Shown piece after piece: positions 1 to 6,500 of a stretch of 8,719 bases of DNA. Under the pieces are notes generated by a model that saw nothing but the letters and a program-made list of their open reading frames with translations, was not told where the DNA came from and made no database searches. Made by a program: the position numbers and the translations under genes. This DNA is from Flavobacterium psychrophilum (GTDB taxonomy: Bacteria > Bacteroidota > Bacteroidia > Flavobacteriales > Flavobacteriaceae), in the NCBI GenBank assembly GCA_945866505.1, contig CAMBHH010000144.1, positions 1 through 8,719 on the forward strand, written 5' to 3'. Every line of letters starts with the position of its first letter. Positions within the stretch are counted from its first letter, which is position 1.

Positions 1-339
1 TTTCCTGCTTTGAAAGGTGATTTTTTAAACGATGAAATTTGTAAATTTGTCCAAAATAAAAATTGGGAATTAATAACCGATTATCATTTTGGAGGTTATG
101 GGAAAGTGAATGCAGAATTAATTACTTTTATTAATAAATTTTATTCAGATAATCAGATTCCTTTAGATCCCATTTACACGGGAAAGATGGTTTTTGGCGT
201 TATGCACTTAATCAATAAAAATTATTTTCCAGAGCATTCCAAAATTTTACTCATTCACACTGGTGGAATTCAAGGAATTGCAGGGATGAATATCAAATTA
301 AAAAACAAACATTTACCAACAATAGATGCAGATGTATAA
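1..339 (+). CDS. ACC deaminase / D-cysteine desulfhydrase family PLP enzyme, C-terminal part
   Basis: The reading frame is open from the first base of the window (it begins FPALKGDFL), so this is the last 112 residues of a gene that starts upstream. The end carries the family's typical closing motifs: a PLDPIYTGKM stretch and, near the C-terminus, IHTGGIQGIAGMN, whose Gly-rich segment lies close to the PLP phosphate in fold-type II enzymes. Family members are cytosolic PLP enzymes that open 1-aminocyclopropane-1-carboxylate to ammonia and 2-oxobutanoate, or split D-cysteine to pyruvate, sulfide and ammonia. The residues that separate these activities, and the PLP lysine, are outside the window, so the substrate cannot be named; D-cysteine desulfhydrase-like activity is the commoner case in bacteria. 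The stop codon overlaps the start of the next gene, which suggests co-transcription. A TTG at position 10 is internal and is not a start. Confidence 0.9.
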   Translation, partial: FPALKGDFLNDEICKFVQNKNWELITDYHFGGYGKVNAELITFINKFYSDNQIPLDPIYTGKMVFGVMHLINKNYFPEHSKILLIHTGGIQGIAGMNIKLKNKHLPTIDADV

Positions 340-1138
340 AAAGATAATGTTAATAGTAACAATTTTAACATTGATTGGATGTAATAGTTCCAAGTCAGTA
401 ATTGTAACTACAAAAAACCAAAAAGCAAACCAAAAAAAGTCCGAAACATCTCGATCGACCTCGAAACCGGTCGTGACTTCAGATTTGGTGAATGGTTACA
501 TTTTTCATTACAAAGATATCGCGATGAGCAATATGAAAAATTTTGGTATTCCTGCCAGTATCATTTTGGCTCAAGGAATATTAGAATCGGGTGCAGGTCA
601 AAGTAAATTAGCCTTAACATCAAATAATCATTTTGGCATAAAATGTTACACCGATTGGAAAGGAGAAACTACATTGTATGATGATGATAAAAGTCAGGAA
701 TGTTTTAGAAAATATAAAAATCCAGAAGAATCCTTTCAGGATCACGCTGATATTGTGTCTAAAAGAAAACGATATGCCACATTATTCGATTTACCCAAAG
801 GCGATTACAAAGGCTGGGCCAAAGGATTAAGGGCTGCAGGGTATGCTACAGATCCTAGTTATCCCGAAAAACTAATAAATTATATTGAACGGTATCATCT
901 TGATCAGTACGACAATAAAGTTTTAGGAAAAGAGTATGTTTTGGATAAAAGCCAAAATGCGCCTTCGACACCTAAAGAGATTGGCAACAGTGCACGAGCC
1001 AATGGATACGAAGTGCAACAAGGAGATACTTTATATTCGATTTCAAGGAAATTTAATATTTCTATTGACGAAATAAAAAAACAAAACAATTTATCAGAAA
1101 ATACTATTTCGATAGGTCAGAACTTAAAAATTAAATAA
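326..1138 (+). CDS. Glucosaminidase-LysM lipoprotein (peptidoglycan hydrolase)
   Basis: A 270-residue exported murein hydrolase. Residues 1-19 form a lipoprotein signal with lipobox LIGC (lipidated Cys19). A polar Lys/Ser/Thr-rich linker follows to about residue 52. Residues about 55-192 form a glucosaminidase domain of the GH73/FlgJ type: AQGILESGAGQSKLA contains the probable catalytic Glu87, and NNHFGIKC, a YKNPEESFQDHADI segment and GLRAAGYATDPSYPEKL are family hallmarks. Residues 228-269 form one LysM peptidoglycan-binding repeat (YEVQQGDTLYSIS to SIGQNLKIK). The expected role is cleavage of the GlcNAc-MurNAc glycan backbone during growth or cell separation, anchored by lipid at a membrane. 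The residues after Cys19 (NSSKSV) are not acidic, which gives no hint of surface export. The start overlaps the upstream gene by 14 bases; a second in-frame ATG lies at 332 (MQM), and either could be used. No Shine-Dalgarno site is evident. Confidence 0.93.
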   Translation: MQMYKKIMLIVTILTLIGCNSSKSVIVTTKNQKANQKKSETSRSTSKPVVTSDLVNGYIFHYKDIAMSNMKNFGIPASIILAQGILESGAGQSKLALTSNNHFGIKCYTDWKGETTLYDDDKSQECFRKYKNPEESFQDHADIVSKRKRYATLFDLPKGDYKGWAKGLRAAGYATDPSYPEKLINYIERYHLDQYDNKVLGKEYVLDKSQNAPSTPKEIGNSARANGYEVQQGDTLYSISRKFNISIDEIKKQNNLSENTISIGQNLKIK

Positions 1139-1172
1139 AAATTAGTACTGGAGTTATGTTTTTTGACTGAAA

Positions 1173-1204
1173 CCCATAACCCAAAACCCATAACCCAAAA
1201 CCCA
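1173..1204. repeat. 14-bp tandem repeat with five CCC tracts (G-quadruplex motif on the minus strand)
   Basis: The 14-base unit cccataacccaaaa occurs twice in a row (1173-1186, 1187-1200) and is followed by ccca. This gives five CCC tracts, each separated by exactly four bases (ATAA or AAAA). The minus strand therefore reads GGG-N4 five times, which fits the usual four-tract intramolecular G-quadruplex pattern with one tract to spare. It ends one base before the likely hemL ATG at 1205. The C-rich run stands out in otherwise AT-rich spacer DNA. Whether it folds or regulates anything is not shown. Confidence 0.8.
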
Positions 1205-2491
1205 ATGTTATATCAAAGAAGCAGTCAGCTTTTTGCAGAAGCTGAAAAAGTAATTCCGGGAGGTGTTAATTCACCCGTTCGTGCCTTCAAAGCGGTTGGA
1301 GGAACTCCAATTTTTGTCAAAAGTGCTAAAGGTGCTTATTTGTTTGACGAAGACGGAAACAAATTAATAGATTATATCAATTCTTGGGGACCAATGATTT
1401 TGGGTCACGCTTTTCAACCCGTTGTAGATGCTGTAATCGAAAAAGCCAAACTAGGAACTTCCTTCGGAATGCCAACAGCATTAGAAACTCAAATCGCAGC
1501 CTTGGCAGTTTCGATGGTGCCAAATATTGATAAAATTAGATTTGTAAATTCAGGCACCGAAGCTTGTATGAGTGCCATTCGATTGGCTCGTGGATATACC
1601 AAAAAAGATAAAATAATCAAATTTGCCGGTTGTTATCACGGTCATTCCGATTCGTTTTTAATACAAGCCGGAAGCGGAGCGGTTACTTTTGGAAGTCCAA
1701 ATAGTCCCGGAGTTACTGCAGGAACTGCCAAAGATACTTTACTTGCAAAATACAATGATTTAGATAATGTTTCGACTTTAATCGAAGCCAATAAAAACGA
1801 AATTGCAGCTATAATTGTAGAGCCAGTGGCAGGAAATATGGGTTGCATTCCACCAAACAAAGGTTTTCTGGAAGGCTTGCGCCAAATGTGTACAGACAAC
1901 GGAATTCTTTTAATTTTTGATGAAGTAATGACAGGATTCAGACTCGCCAGAGGTGGAGTGCAAGAATTATTCAACATCAAAGCGGATATTGTTTGCTTCG
2001 GAAAAGTTATTGGTGGAGGTTTGCCAGTAGGCGCTTTTGCAGCTCGTGCAGAAATTATGAATTATTTAGCGCCACTTGGCCCAGTATATCAAGCAGGAAC
2101 TTTATCGGGAAATCCATTAGCAATGGCTGCAGGATTGGCAATGTTGCAAGCATTGGATTCAGATAGAGAAATTTTTAAGAGGTTAGAAGAAAAAACATCT
2201 TACTTGGCTGTTGGAATTGATAAAGTTTTGAAAGCAAATAAGGTTGATTTTACCATCAACCGAATTGGTTCCATGATTTCGGTGCATTTTGCCGAAACTC
2301 CTGTTGTAGATTTTCAAAGTGCAGCAAAAGGCGACAACGAAACTTTCAAAAAATTCTTTCACGGATTGTTGCAAGAAGGAATTTATATTGCACCATCGGC
2401 TTATGAAACTTGGTTTATCACCGATGCGCTGACTTATGAAGATTTGGATTTTACCATTCAAGCTGTAGATAAGGTTTCAAATACATTTTAA
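1205..2491 (+). CDS. hemL: Glutamate-1-semialdehyde 2,1-aminomutase
   Basis: A PLP enzyme that converts glutamate-1-semialdehyde into 5-aminolevulinate, the last step of the C5 route to tetrapyrroles (heme, siroheme); cytosolic. The 428 residues match the family's usual length. Hallmarks are [13 protein letters not shown] (16-28), the gatekeeping-loop region [15 protein letters not shown] (156-170), [16 protein letters not shown] (115-130), the cofactor aspartate in [10 protein letters not shown] (Asp239), and Lys267 in [15 protein letters not shown], the lysine expected to form the Schiff base. [14 protein letters not shown] (297-310) is also typical. I chose the ATG at 1205 because the protein then starts [14 protein letters not shown] as orthologues do. 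An upstream in-frame TTG at 1163 would add 14 residues that only translate the CCC repeat. The gene follows the glucosaminidase gene by 66 bases and may have its own promoter. It ends at a strong terminator. Confidence 0.98.
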   Translation: MLYQRSSQLFAEAEKVIPGGVNSPVRAFKAVGGTPIFVKSAKGAYLFDEDGNKLIDYINSWGPMILGHAFQPVVDAVIEKAKLGTSFGMPTALETQIAALAVSMVPNIDKIRFVNSGTEACMSAIRLARGYTKKDKIIKFAGCYHGHSDSFLIQAGSGAVTFGSPNSPGVTAGTAKDTLLAKYNDLDNVSTLIEANKNEIAAIIVEPVAGNMGCIPPNKGFLEGLRQMCTDNGILLIFDEVMTGFRLARGGVQELFNIKADIVCFGKVIGGGLPVGAFAARAEIMNYLAPLGPVYQAGTLSGNPLAMAAGLAMLQALDSDREIFKRLEEKTSYLAVGIDKVLKANKVDFTINRIGSMISVHFAETPVVDFQSAAKGDNETFKKFFHGLLQEGIYIAPSAYETWFITDALTYEDLDFTIQAVDKVSNTF

Positions 2492-2508
2492 TAGTAATTG
2501 GACATAAA

Positions 2509-2537
2509 AAAACTTCCGGTAACCAGCCGGAAGTTTT
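2509..2537. terminator. Bidirectional intrinsic terminator
   Basis: A perfect 11-bp inverted repeat (aaaacttccgg / ccggaagtttt) with a 7-base loop (taaccag) lies between convergent hemL and the Spy-like gene. On the minus strand the stem runs into seven T's (complement of 2506-2512). On the plus strand it ends in four T's. It should stop transcripts from both sides, more strongly for the minus-strand gene. Confidence 0.88.
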
Positions 2538-2569
2538 ACGAACTAACAAATTGTACTAACTATTAAAAT

Positions 2570-3016
2570 TTAACCTTGTCTTTGATTTTGATGTTTTCCT
2601 GATTGTTTTCCCTTAGGATTTCCTTTATGTTCTTCTTTTAGTGAAGCCCATTTTTCAAATTGTTTTGCATTTAGGATTTTTTGCATGCTTTTTTTTGCGG
2701 CAATTTGTTCGTCAAGCATTTTCATGTGCATTGCAAATCGTTCATCATTAGTGGGTTTTACACCTTTTTCTTTCAATGCTTTCATCTCAGATTTATGAGA
2801 CTCCATTTTTGCGATTTTATCCGAAATAAATACACTCATTTCTTTTTGCTGAGCATCATTTAAATCCAATTCTAACGTCATTTTTTTTAACATCAATTGA
2901 TTTTTTTGTTCTGGAGTAAATTGCTCCATTTCAGTTCCGTGCTGTTTTCTGTTTCTTTCTTGTGCTATTGTAGTTATTCCAACTAGTAATAATGCCATCA
3001 CAAATAATTTTTTCAT
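2570..3016 (-). CDS. Small exported Spy/CpxP-like protein
   Basis: A 148-residue protein with a signal peptide (about residues 1-18, ending TTIAQ). The mature part is almost wholly helical, highly charged and Met-rich. FTPEQ (33-37) and LNAKQ (115-119) resemble the LTxxQ repeats of the Spy/CpxP family, separated by a long helical stretch with LNDAQQ (52-57). The C-terminus (131-148) is a low-complexity Lys/Gly/Gln tail. Spy and CpxP are periplasmic: Spy is an ATP-independent chaperone and CpxP restrains the Cpx sensor; in E. coli both respond to envelope stress including copper. The match here is by pattern only and the family is divergent in Bacteroidota. The gene is divergent from the putative copper cassette (122 bases between the starts), which suggests a shared control region. 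The start ATG (3014-3016) is followed by a normal MKKLF signal. There is no sign of damage. Confidence 0.72.
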   Translation of the reverse strand: MKKLFVMALLLVGITTIAQERNRKQHGTEMEQFTPEQKNQLMLKKMTLELDLNDAQQKEMSVFISDKIAKMESHKSEMKALKEKGVKPTNDERFAMHMKMLDEQIAAKKSMQKILNAKQFEKWASLKEEHKGNPKGKQSGKHQNQRQG

Positions 3017-3095
3017 TTTAAGTATTTTTTTAAGTTATAAGGTTAAGACATAGTTAGGGTTTAAAGGTTTAATCTTTAACATAATTTTATTATAT

Positions 3096-3103
3096 CAAAA
3101 ATA
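3096..3103 (-). promoter_or_regulatory. Possible -7 element for the Spy-like gene
   Basis: On the minus strand these bases read TATTTTTG, an exact match to the Bacteroidota TAnnTTTG element. Transcription would begin near 3090 and give a leader of about 75 bases. I found no TTG at the expected -33 position, so the call is tentative. Confidence 0.4.
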
Positions 3104-3107
3104 TATT

Positions 3108-3134
3108 TTGAATTTATTTTAAAACCTATATTTG
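3108..3134 (+). promoter_or_regulatory. Bacteroidota-type promoter of the copper cassette
   Basis: TTG at 3108-3110 and TATATTTG at 3127-3134 match the TTG / TAnnTTTG promoter of Flavobacterium and relatives. The spacer is 16 bases, slightly short. The predicted transcription start (about 3139-3142) falls on or beside the GTG start codon of the next gene. Confidence 0.6.
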
Positions 3135-3138
3135 TATC

Positions 3139-3513
3139 GTGAGAAAGATATTATTCCTTTTAGCGTTATTTATGTTACTAAAACCAGTACTTCCGGTTAT
3201 AGAATACGTCGTTAATTATGAATATATTTCTAAAGTGCTTTGTGTGAATAAAGCAAAGCCAAAAATGAAATGCAACGGTAAGTGTCATTTAATGAAAGAG
3301 CTTGCCAAAACTTCAGAAGGCCAAACACCTATTTCTTCAAATAAAAAAAATGCCACTCAAGAATTGGAAGTGTTGTTTTTTGAGGAAATCAAATCATTTA
3401 ATATTGCGTCATTTTATATTGATGACAACCAAAAAACAAACAACAACTATTCTAACTTATACTACTACTTGAATAATGTTTCTGTTTTTCGTCCGCCCAT
3501 TTTCAATTCTTAA
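3139..3513 (+). CDS. Small membrane/exported Cys-Met-His protein, possible copper handling
   Basis: A 124-residue protein of unknown function. Residues 1-26 are a hydrophobic segment after MRK, serving as signal peptide or membrane anchor. A compact cluster follows at residues 35-52: CVNKAKPKMKCNGKCHLM, with Cys35, Met43, Cys45, Cys49, His50 and Met52, which looks like a soft-metal (Cu(I)-type) site. The rest is polar with an Asn/Tyr-rich region (96-113) and a FRPP motif near the C-terminus (118-121). I recall similar small proteins with a CxNKxxPxxxCxGKC pattern near Bacteroidota TonB receptor genes, but know no proven role. The start is GTG at 3139, chosen because it completes the signal-like MRKILFLLALF. 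ATG at 3172 is the alternative and would give a 113-residue protein with a shortened hydrophobic segment. It is the first gene of the cassette, 86 bases before the lipoprotein gene. Metal binding is inference. Confidence 0.75.
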   Translation: MRKILFLLALFMLLKPVLPVIEYVVNYEYISKVLCVNKAKPKMKCNGKCHLMKELAKTSEGQTPISSNKKNATQELEVLFFEEIKSFNIASFYIDDNQKTNNNYSNLYYYLNNVSVFRPPIFNS

Positions 3514-3542
3514 TTTTTCCGATTTTTTTTTTGCAACAATTT

Positions 3543-3565
3543 ATTCGATGAAATCTTCATCGAAT
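3543..3565 (+). promoter_or_regulatory. Intercistronic hairpin before the lipoprotein gene
   Basis: A perfect 10-bp inverted repeat (attcgatgaa / ttcatcgaat) with a 3-base loop sits 34 bases before the ATG at 3600. A run of ten T's (3523-3532) lies upstream of it, so it does not have the stem-then-U-tract order of a normal plus-strand terminator. It could be an mRNA-stability or processing element, or an operator. The structure is visible; the role is unknown. Confidence 0.5.
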
Positions 3566-3599
3566 GTACTTTTATTATCAAATTTTAAAAAACAAAAAA

Positions 3600-4439
3600 A
3601 TGAAATTTTTAAGAATAATACTATTGGTTATAGTAACCATTTTTGCTTCATGTACATCAGATAAGGATGACACAACAATTGACGAATTAGAGGGCGTCAC
3701 TCCATTTAAAGAGATTACAAACACTACTCACACCATTGAATTATACAAACACATGGGAGGTTTTGAGCAAGGTTTTAATGAAATTGCATTAAAAATCAAA
3801 GACAAAGCAACAAATCAATACATAAAAAATGCCACTGTTACTTGGATGCCAGTGATGCACATGGCGATGATGAACCATTCTTGTCCTAAATCGCCAGTAA
3901 CGAAAGTGTCAACTGACGGATTGGTTTATGAAGGATACATTGTTTTTCAAATGGCTCAAAACGCTAACGAATATTGGGATTTAAAGATAGATTATACCAT
4001 CAACGGAAGTGCTTACTCTATGACTTCGGTTATTGATGTTCCATTGTCGGCAAAGCAAAGAGTGAGCACATTTACCGGATCAGATAGCGTAAGATATATT
4101 GTTGCTTATGTTGATCCGCATCATCCAAAAGTAGGCATCAATGATATGGTTGTTGGTGTTTGGAAAATGCAAGATATGATGACTTTTCCAGTGGTTGATA
4201 ATTTTAAATTGAAATTTGACCCAAGAATGCCAAGTATGGGAAATCACAGCTCGCCAAATAATGTTGATGCAACACAAAATGGAGCAGGTGATTTATACAG
4301 CGGAAAACTTTCCCTAACCATGACAGGTTATTGGAAAATTAATTTGCAATTGCTAAACGCTTCGGGAACGGTTCTCAAAGGTGAAACTATTACTGATGCA
4401 GTTCCTGCAAGCAGTATTTACTTCGAAATAGAGTTTTAG
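3600..4439 (+). CDS. Lipoprotein with two YtkA/FixH-like Met/His-rich repeats (putative copper binder)
   Basis: A 279-residue lipoprotein. Residues 1-18 form the signal, with lipobox FASC (Cys18). The following residues, TSDKDD, are acidic and resemble the K-(D/E)2 surface-export signal described in Capnocytophaga, so surface exposure is plausible. Two similar beta-rich repeats follow. The first (about 45-147) contains WMPVMHMAMMNHSC (82-95), dense in Met and His. The second (about 165-279) contains GINDMVVGVWKMQDMM (179-194), DPRMPSMGNHSSPN (207-220), and GAGDLYSGKLSLTMTGYWKI (228-247). The MPxMxxH, GxGxYxG and MxGxW pattern is that of YtkA/FixH-like domains, which often occur in copper-handling proteins. 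The start is ATG 3600, because an upstream in-frame ATG at 3564 would put 12 polar and aromatic residues ahead of the signal. The gene lies between the small Cys-rich protein and the OprC-like receptor, which supports a role in copper delivery. No copper binding has been shown here. Confidence 0.78.
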   Translation: MKFLRIILLVIVTIFASCTSDKDDTTIDELEGVTPFKEITNTTHTIELYKHMGGFEQGFNEIALKIKDKATNQYIKNATVTWMPVMHMAMMNHSCPKSPVTKVSTDGLVYEGYIVFQMAQNANEYWDLKIDYTINGSAYSMTSVIDVPLSAKQRVSTFTGSDSVRYIVAYVDPHHPKVGINDMVVGVWKMQDMMTFPVVDNFKLKFDPRMPSMGNHSSPNNVDATQNGAGDLYSGKLSLTMTGYWKINLQLLNASGTVLKGETITDAVPASSIYFEIEF

Positions 4440-4448
4440 TTAAAACAA

Positions 4449-4481
4449 ATCTTTGCCAAAGGGTTCAACTTTGGCAAAGAT
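4449..4481 (+). terminator. 13-bp hairpin in front of the receptor gene (attenuator or processing site)
   Basis: A perfect 13-bp inverted repeat (atctttgccaaag / ctttggcaaagat) with a 7-base loop (ggttcaa) starts 9 bases after the lipoprotein stop and ends 17 bases before the receptor ATG. A short T-rich stretch (attttcac, then five T's) follows but there is no clean U-tract. It may act as a partial terminator that lowers receptor expression relative to the lipoprotein, or protect the 3' end of the upstream message. It also sits close enough to the start codon to affect translation. Confidence 0.6.
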
Positions 4482-4498
4482 ATTTTCACAATTTTTAA

Positions 4499-6496
4499 AT
4501 GAAAAACTTTATACTTTTTATAGGGATGTTTTTTTTAATTCCTTTAGCAATTAATGCCCAAGAAAAACCAGTTGACACAATTACTCCAAAGGATTTGAAA
4601 GAAGTAATTGTCATTGGAAAAAAGGCACAATTGTATCAAAACCAAGCTAAACCATTGGCCACTATCGATGAATATTTGCAACAATCCACAAAAGTCGATA
4701 TGATACGTCGAGGCAGTTATGCTTGGGAACCTATGATAAATAGTATGACCACCGAAAGAACTTTGGTAACCATTGACGGTATGCGAGTTTTTGGAGCTTG
4801 CACCGACAAAATGGACCCTATTACTTCCTATGTTGAGGTTTCCAATTTGTCTGAAGCGACTATAAATTCAGGGCAACAAGGTGCTTGTCACGGTGCGACA
4901 ATTGGCGGTTCTATCGATTTGCAAAGTAATAGAAGTGGTTTCTCAAACTTAGGTTGGGATACGTCTTTGAATACTGGTTTTGAAACCAATAGTAAGCAAA
5001 AAATTATTGGCTCAGCCATAAATTATGCCGAAAAATCGTTTTATATAGATACCGATTTTATGTTTCGAGACGCCGAAAATTACACCGACGGAAAAGGTCA
5101 GGAAGTTTTGTTTTCGCAGTTTCGAAAATTTAATATTTCAGCAACTTCGGGATTTGAATTTGATGAAAATAAATTGCTTGAAGGTTCTATTATCTACGAT
5201 AAAGCGACAAATGTGGGTTATCCTGCTTTGCCAATGGATGTTTCTTTGGCCGAAGCATTAATCTCTTCGTTGAAATTTGAATATGTTCCTGAATCCTCCA
5301 AAATCGAAAACTGGGAAACCAAAATTTACTATAATACGATCACACATAAAATGGACGATACCAAGCGACCTTCGGTTCCGATTCACATGGATATGCCAGG
5401 TTGGAGCGATACTTTTGGATTTTATTCCAAAGTAAAAAGTAGTCACAATAGCCATCATTTTATTGCCGATTTGAACTCATTTTACAATCGATCGGTGGCG
5501 GAAATGACGATGTATCCAGCGGATTCAGACGAAAAATTGATGTTTATGTACACTTGGCCTGATGTGAAAACATTTTATACCGCCTTGTTTTTAGAAGATA
5601 ATATTGCACTAAATTGTCATTCGAGTTTGAAATTTTCGACCAGTTTGGCCAATCATTATAATCAAGTAGCCAGTCTATTAGGATTAGAAAGTTTGCAAAT
5701 TTTTTATCCCAATATGAAAGATAGCAAAAACCGAATTTTACCAAGCATCTCTTCGAATTATTCGTATGATGAAAATGGTTTTTCTTATGGTTTTGGATTG
5801 GCATACGGCGAACGAGCACCATCAGTTTCGGAGGGCTACGGATTTTATTTATTCAATAGTTTTGATCTATTTGACTACATTGGAAACCCAGAATTAAAGA
5901 ATGAAAATTCCCTAGAAGGAAATGTTTCAGTTGGGTATAAAACTCAAAAATTTAGTGCAAAAATGTCGTCTTCTTATTTTCATATTTCCAATTATATTGT
6001 GGGAAAACCTGACTCAAGTCTAAGTACTATGACTATTGGCGCAAGTGGTGTGAAAATCTACACAGCCCTTGATTATGCTGCCATTTTTAACGCCGATTTG
6101 AATCTAGAATACCAGTTTTCAAACGAATTGAGATGGAAAGGACAATTGGTTTACAGCTTCGGAAAAGATTTCGATGACCAGAATTTGCCTTTCATAAGTC
6201 CGTTGCGCTATTTCTCTTCTTTGAATTATAAAAAAGGTAAATTCACATCAGAAATTGCGGTTCAAGGAAATGCAACTCAAACTCAATATAGCCCTTTTTA
6301 TGGAGAAGATAAAACGCCGGCTTATGTCATTTTGAATTTGGATTCGGGTTATTCTTTTGCTTTCGAAAAAGTAAAATGCAATGTGAAGGTTGGTATAGAA
6401 AATATTTTTGATACTTATTATTCGACTTTTTCAGATTGGAACAACATTCCTAGAAAAGGAAGAAATTTATTTTTGAATCTGGCATTTGGATTTTAG
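4499..6496 (+). CDS. TonB-dependent outer-membrane receptor, OprC-like, probable copper uptake
   Basis: A 665-residue receptor that would import its ligand across the outer membrane with TonB energy. It has a signal peptide (about 1-20, ending INAQ), a probable TonB box around KEVIVIGKK (34-42), a plug domain (about 50-145, with LVTIDGMRVFGA and GATIGGSIDLQ), and a 22-strand-type barrel ending in Phe665 after NIFDTYYSTFSDWNN. In the plug, GACTDKMDP gives CxxxM (Cys101, Met105). In the barrel, ITHKMDD gives HxM (His283, Met285). From memory, Pseudomonas OprC binds copper through CxxxM and HxM residues at about 143/147 and 323/325; the spacing here (182 versus about 180) agrees. More Met/His lies close by (HMDM, 296-299), and Cys130-His131 in the plug is an extra candidate pair. 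There is no N-terminal carboxypeptidase-like domain, unlike SusC proteins. The cassette neighbours fit copper, not siderophore, uptake. The gene stops 4 bases from the convergent gene's stop. Confidence 0.92.
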   Translation: MKNFILFIGMFFLIPLAINAQEKPVDTITPKDLKEVIVIGKKAQLYQNQAKPLATIDEYLQQSTKVDMIRRGSYAWEPMINSMTTERTLVTIDGMRVFGACTDKMDPITSYVEVSNLSEATINSGQQGACHGATIGGSIDLQSNRSGFSNLGWDTSLNTGFETNSKQKIIGSAINYAEKSFYIDTDFMFRDAENYTDGKGQEVLFSQFRKFNISATSGFEFDENKLLEGSIIYDKATNVGYPALPMDVSLAEALISSLKFEYVPESSKIENWETKIYYNTITHKMDDTKRPSVPIHMDMPGWSDTFGFYSKVKSSHNSHHFIADLNSFYNRSVAEMTMYPADSDEKLMFMYTWPDVKTFYTALFLEDNIALNCHSSLKFSTSLANHYNQVASLLGLESLQIFYPNMKDSKNRILPSISSNYSYDENGFSYGFGLAYGERAPSVSEGYGFYLFNSFDLFDYIGNPELKNENSLEGNVSVGYKTQKFSAKMSSSYFHISNYIVGKPDSSLSTMTIGASGVKIYTALDYAAIFNADLNLEYQFSNELRWKGQLVYSFGKDFDDQNLPFISPLRYFSSLNYKKGKFTSEIAVQGNATQTQYSPFYGEDKTPAYVILNLDSGYSFAFEKVKCNVKVGIENIFDTYYSTFSDWNNIPRKGRNLFLNLAFGF

Positions 6497-6500
6497 GAGA

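Noticed and set aside
1163..1204. TTG start that would extend HemL by 14 residues
   Set aside because: The extra residues only translate the CCC repeat; the ATG at 1205 gives the normal family N-terminus and length.
1642..1980. Open frame on the minus strand inside hemL (112 codons)
   Set aside because: It is antisense to well-conserved HemL motifs and its product shows no family features.
3061..3079. TTAAAG / CTTTAA hairpin in the leader of the Spy-like gene
   Set aside because: A 6-bp AT-rich stem is expected by chance in this composition.
3476..3664. Open frame on the plus strand at the first cassette junction
   Set aside because: It overlaps the end of the small Cys-rich gene and the start of the lipoprotein gene in another frame, and its product has no recognisable features.
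5544..5822. Open frame on the minus strand inside the receptor gene
   Set aside because: It is antisense to the barrel region; the odd His/Asn/Trp-rich composition is a by-product of the opposite frame.
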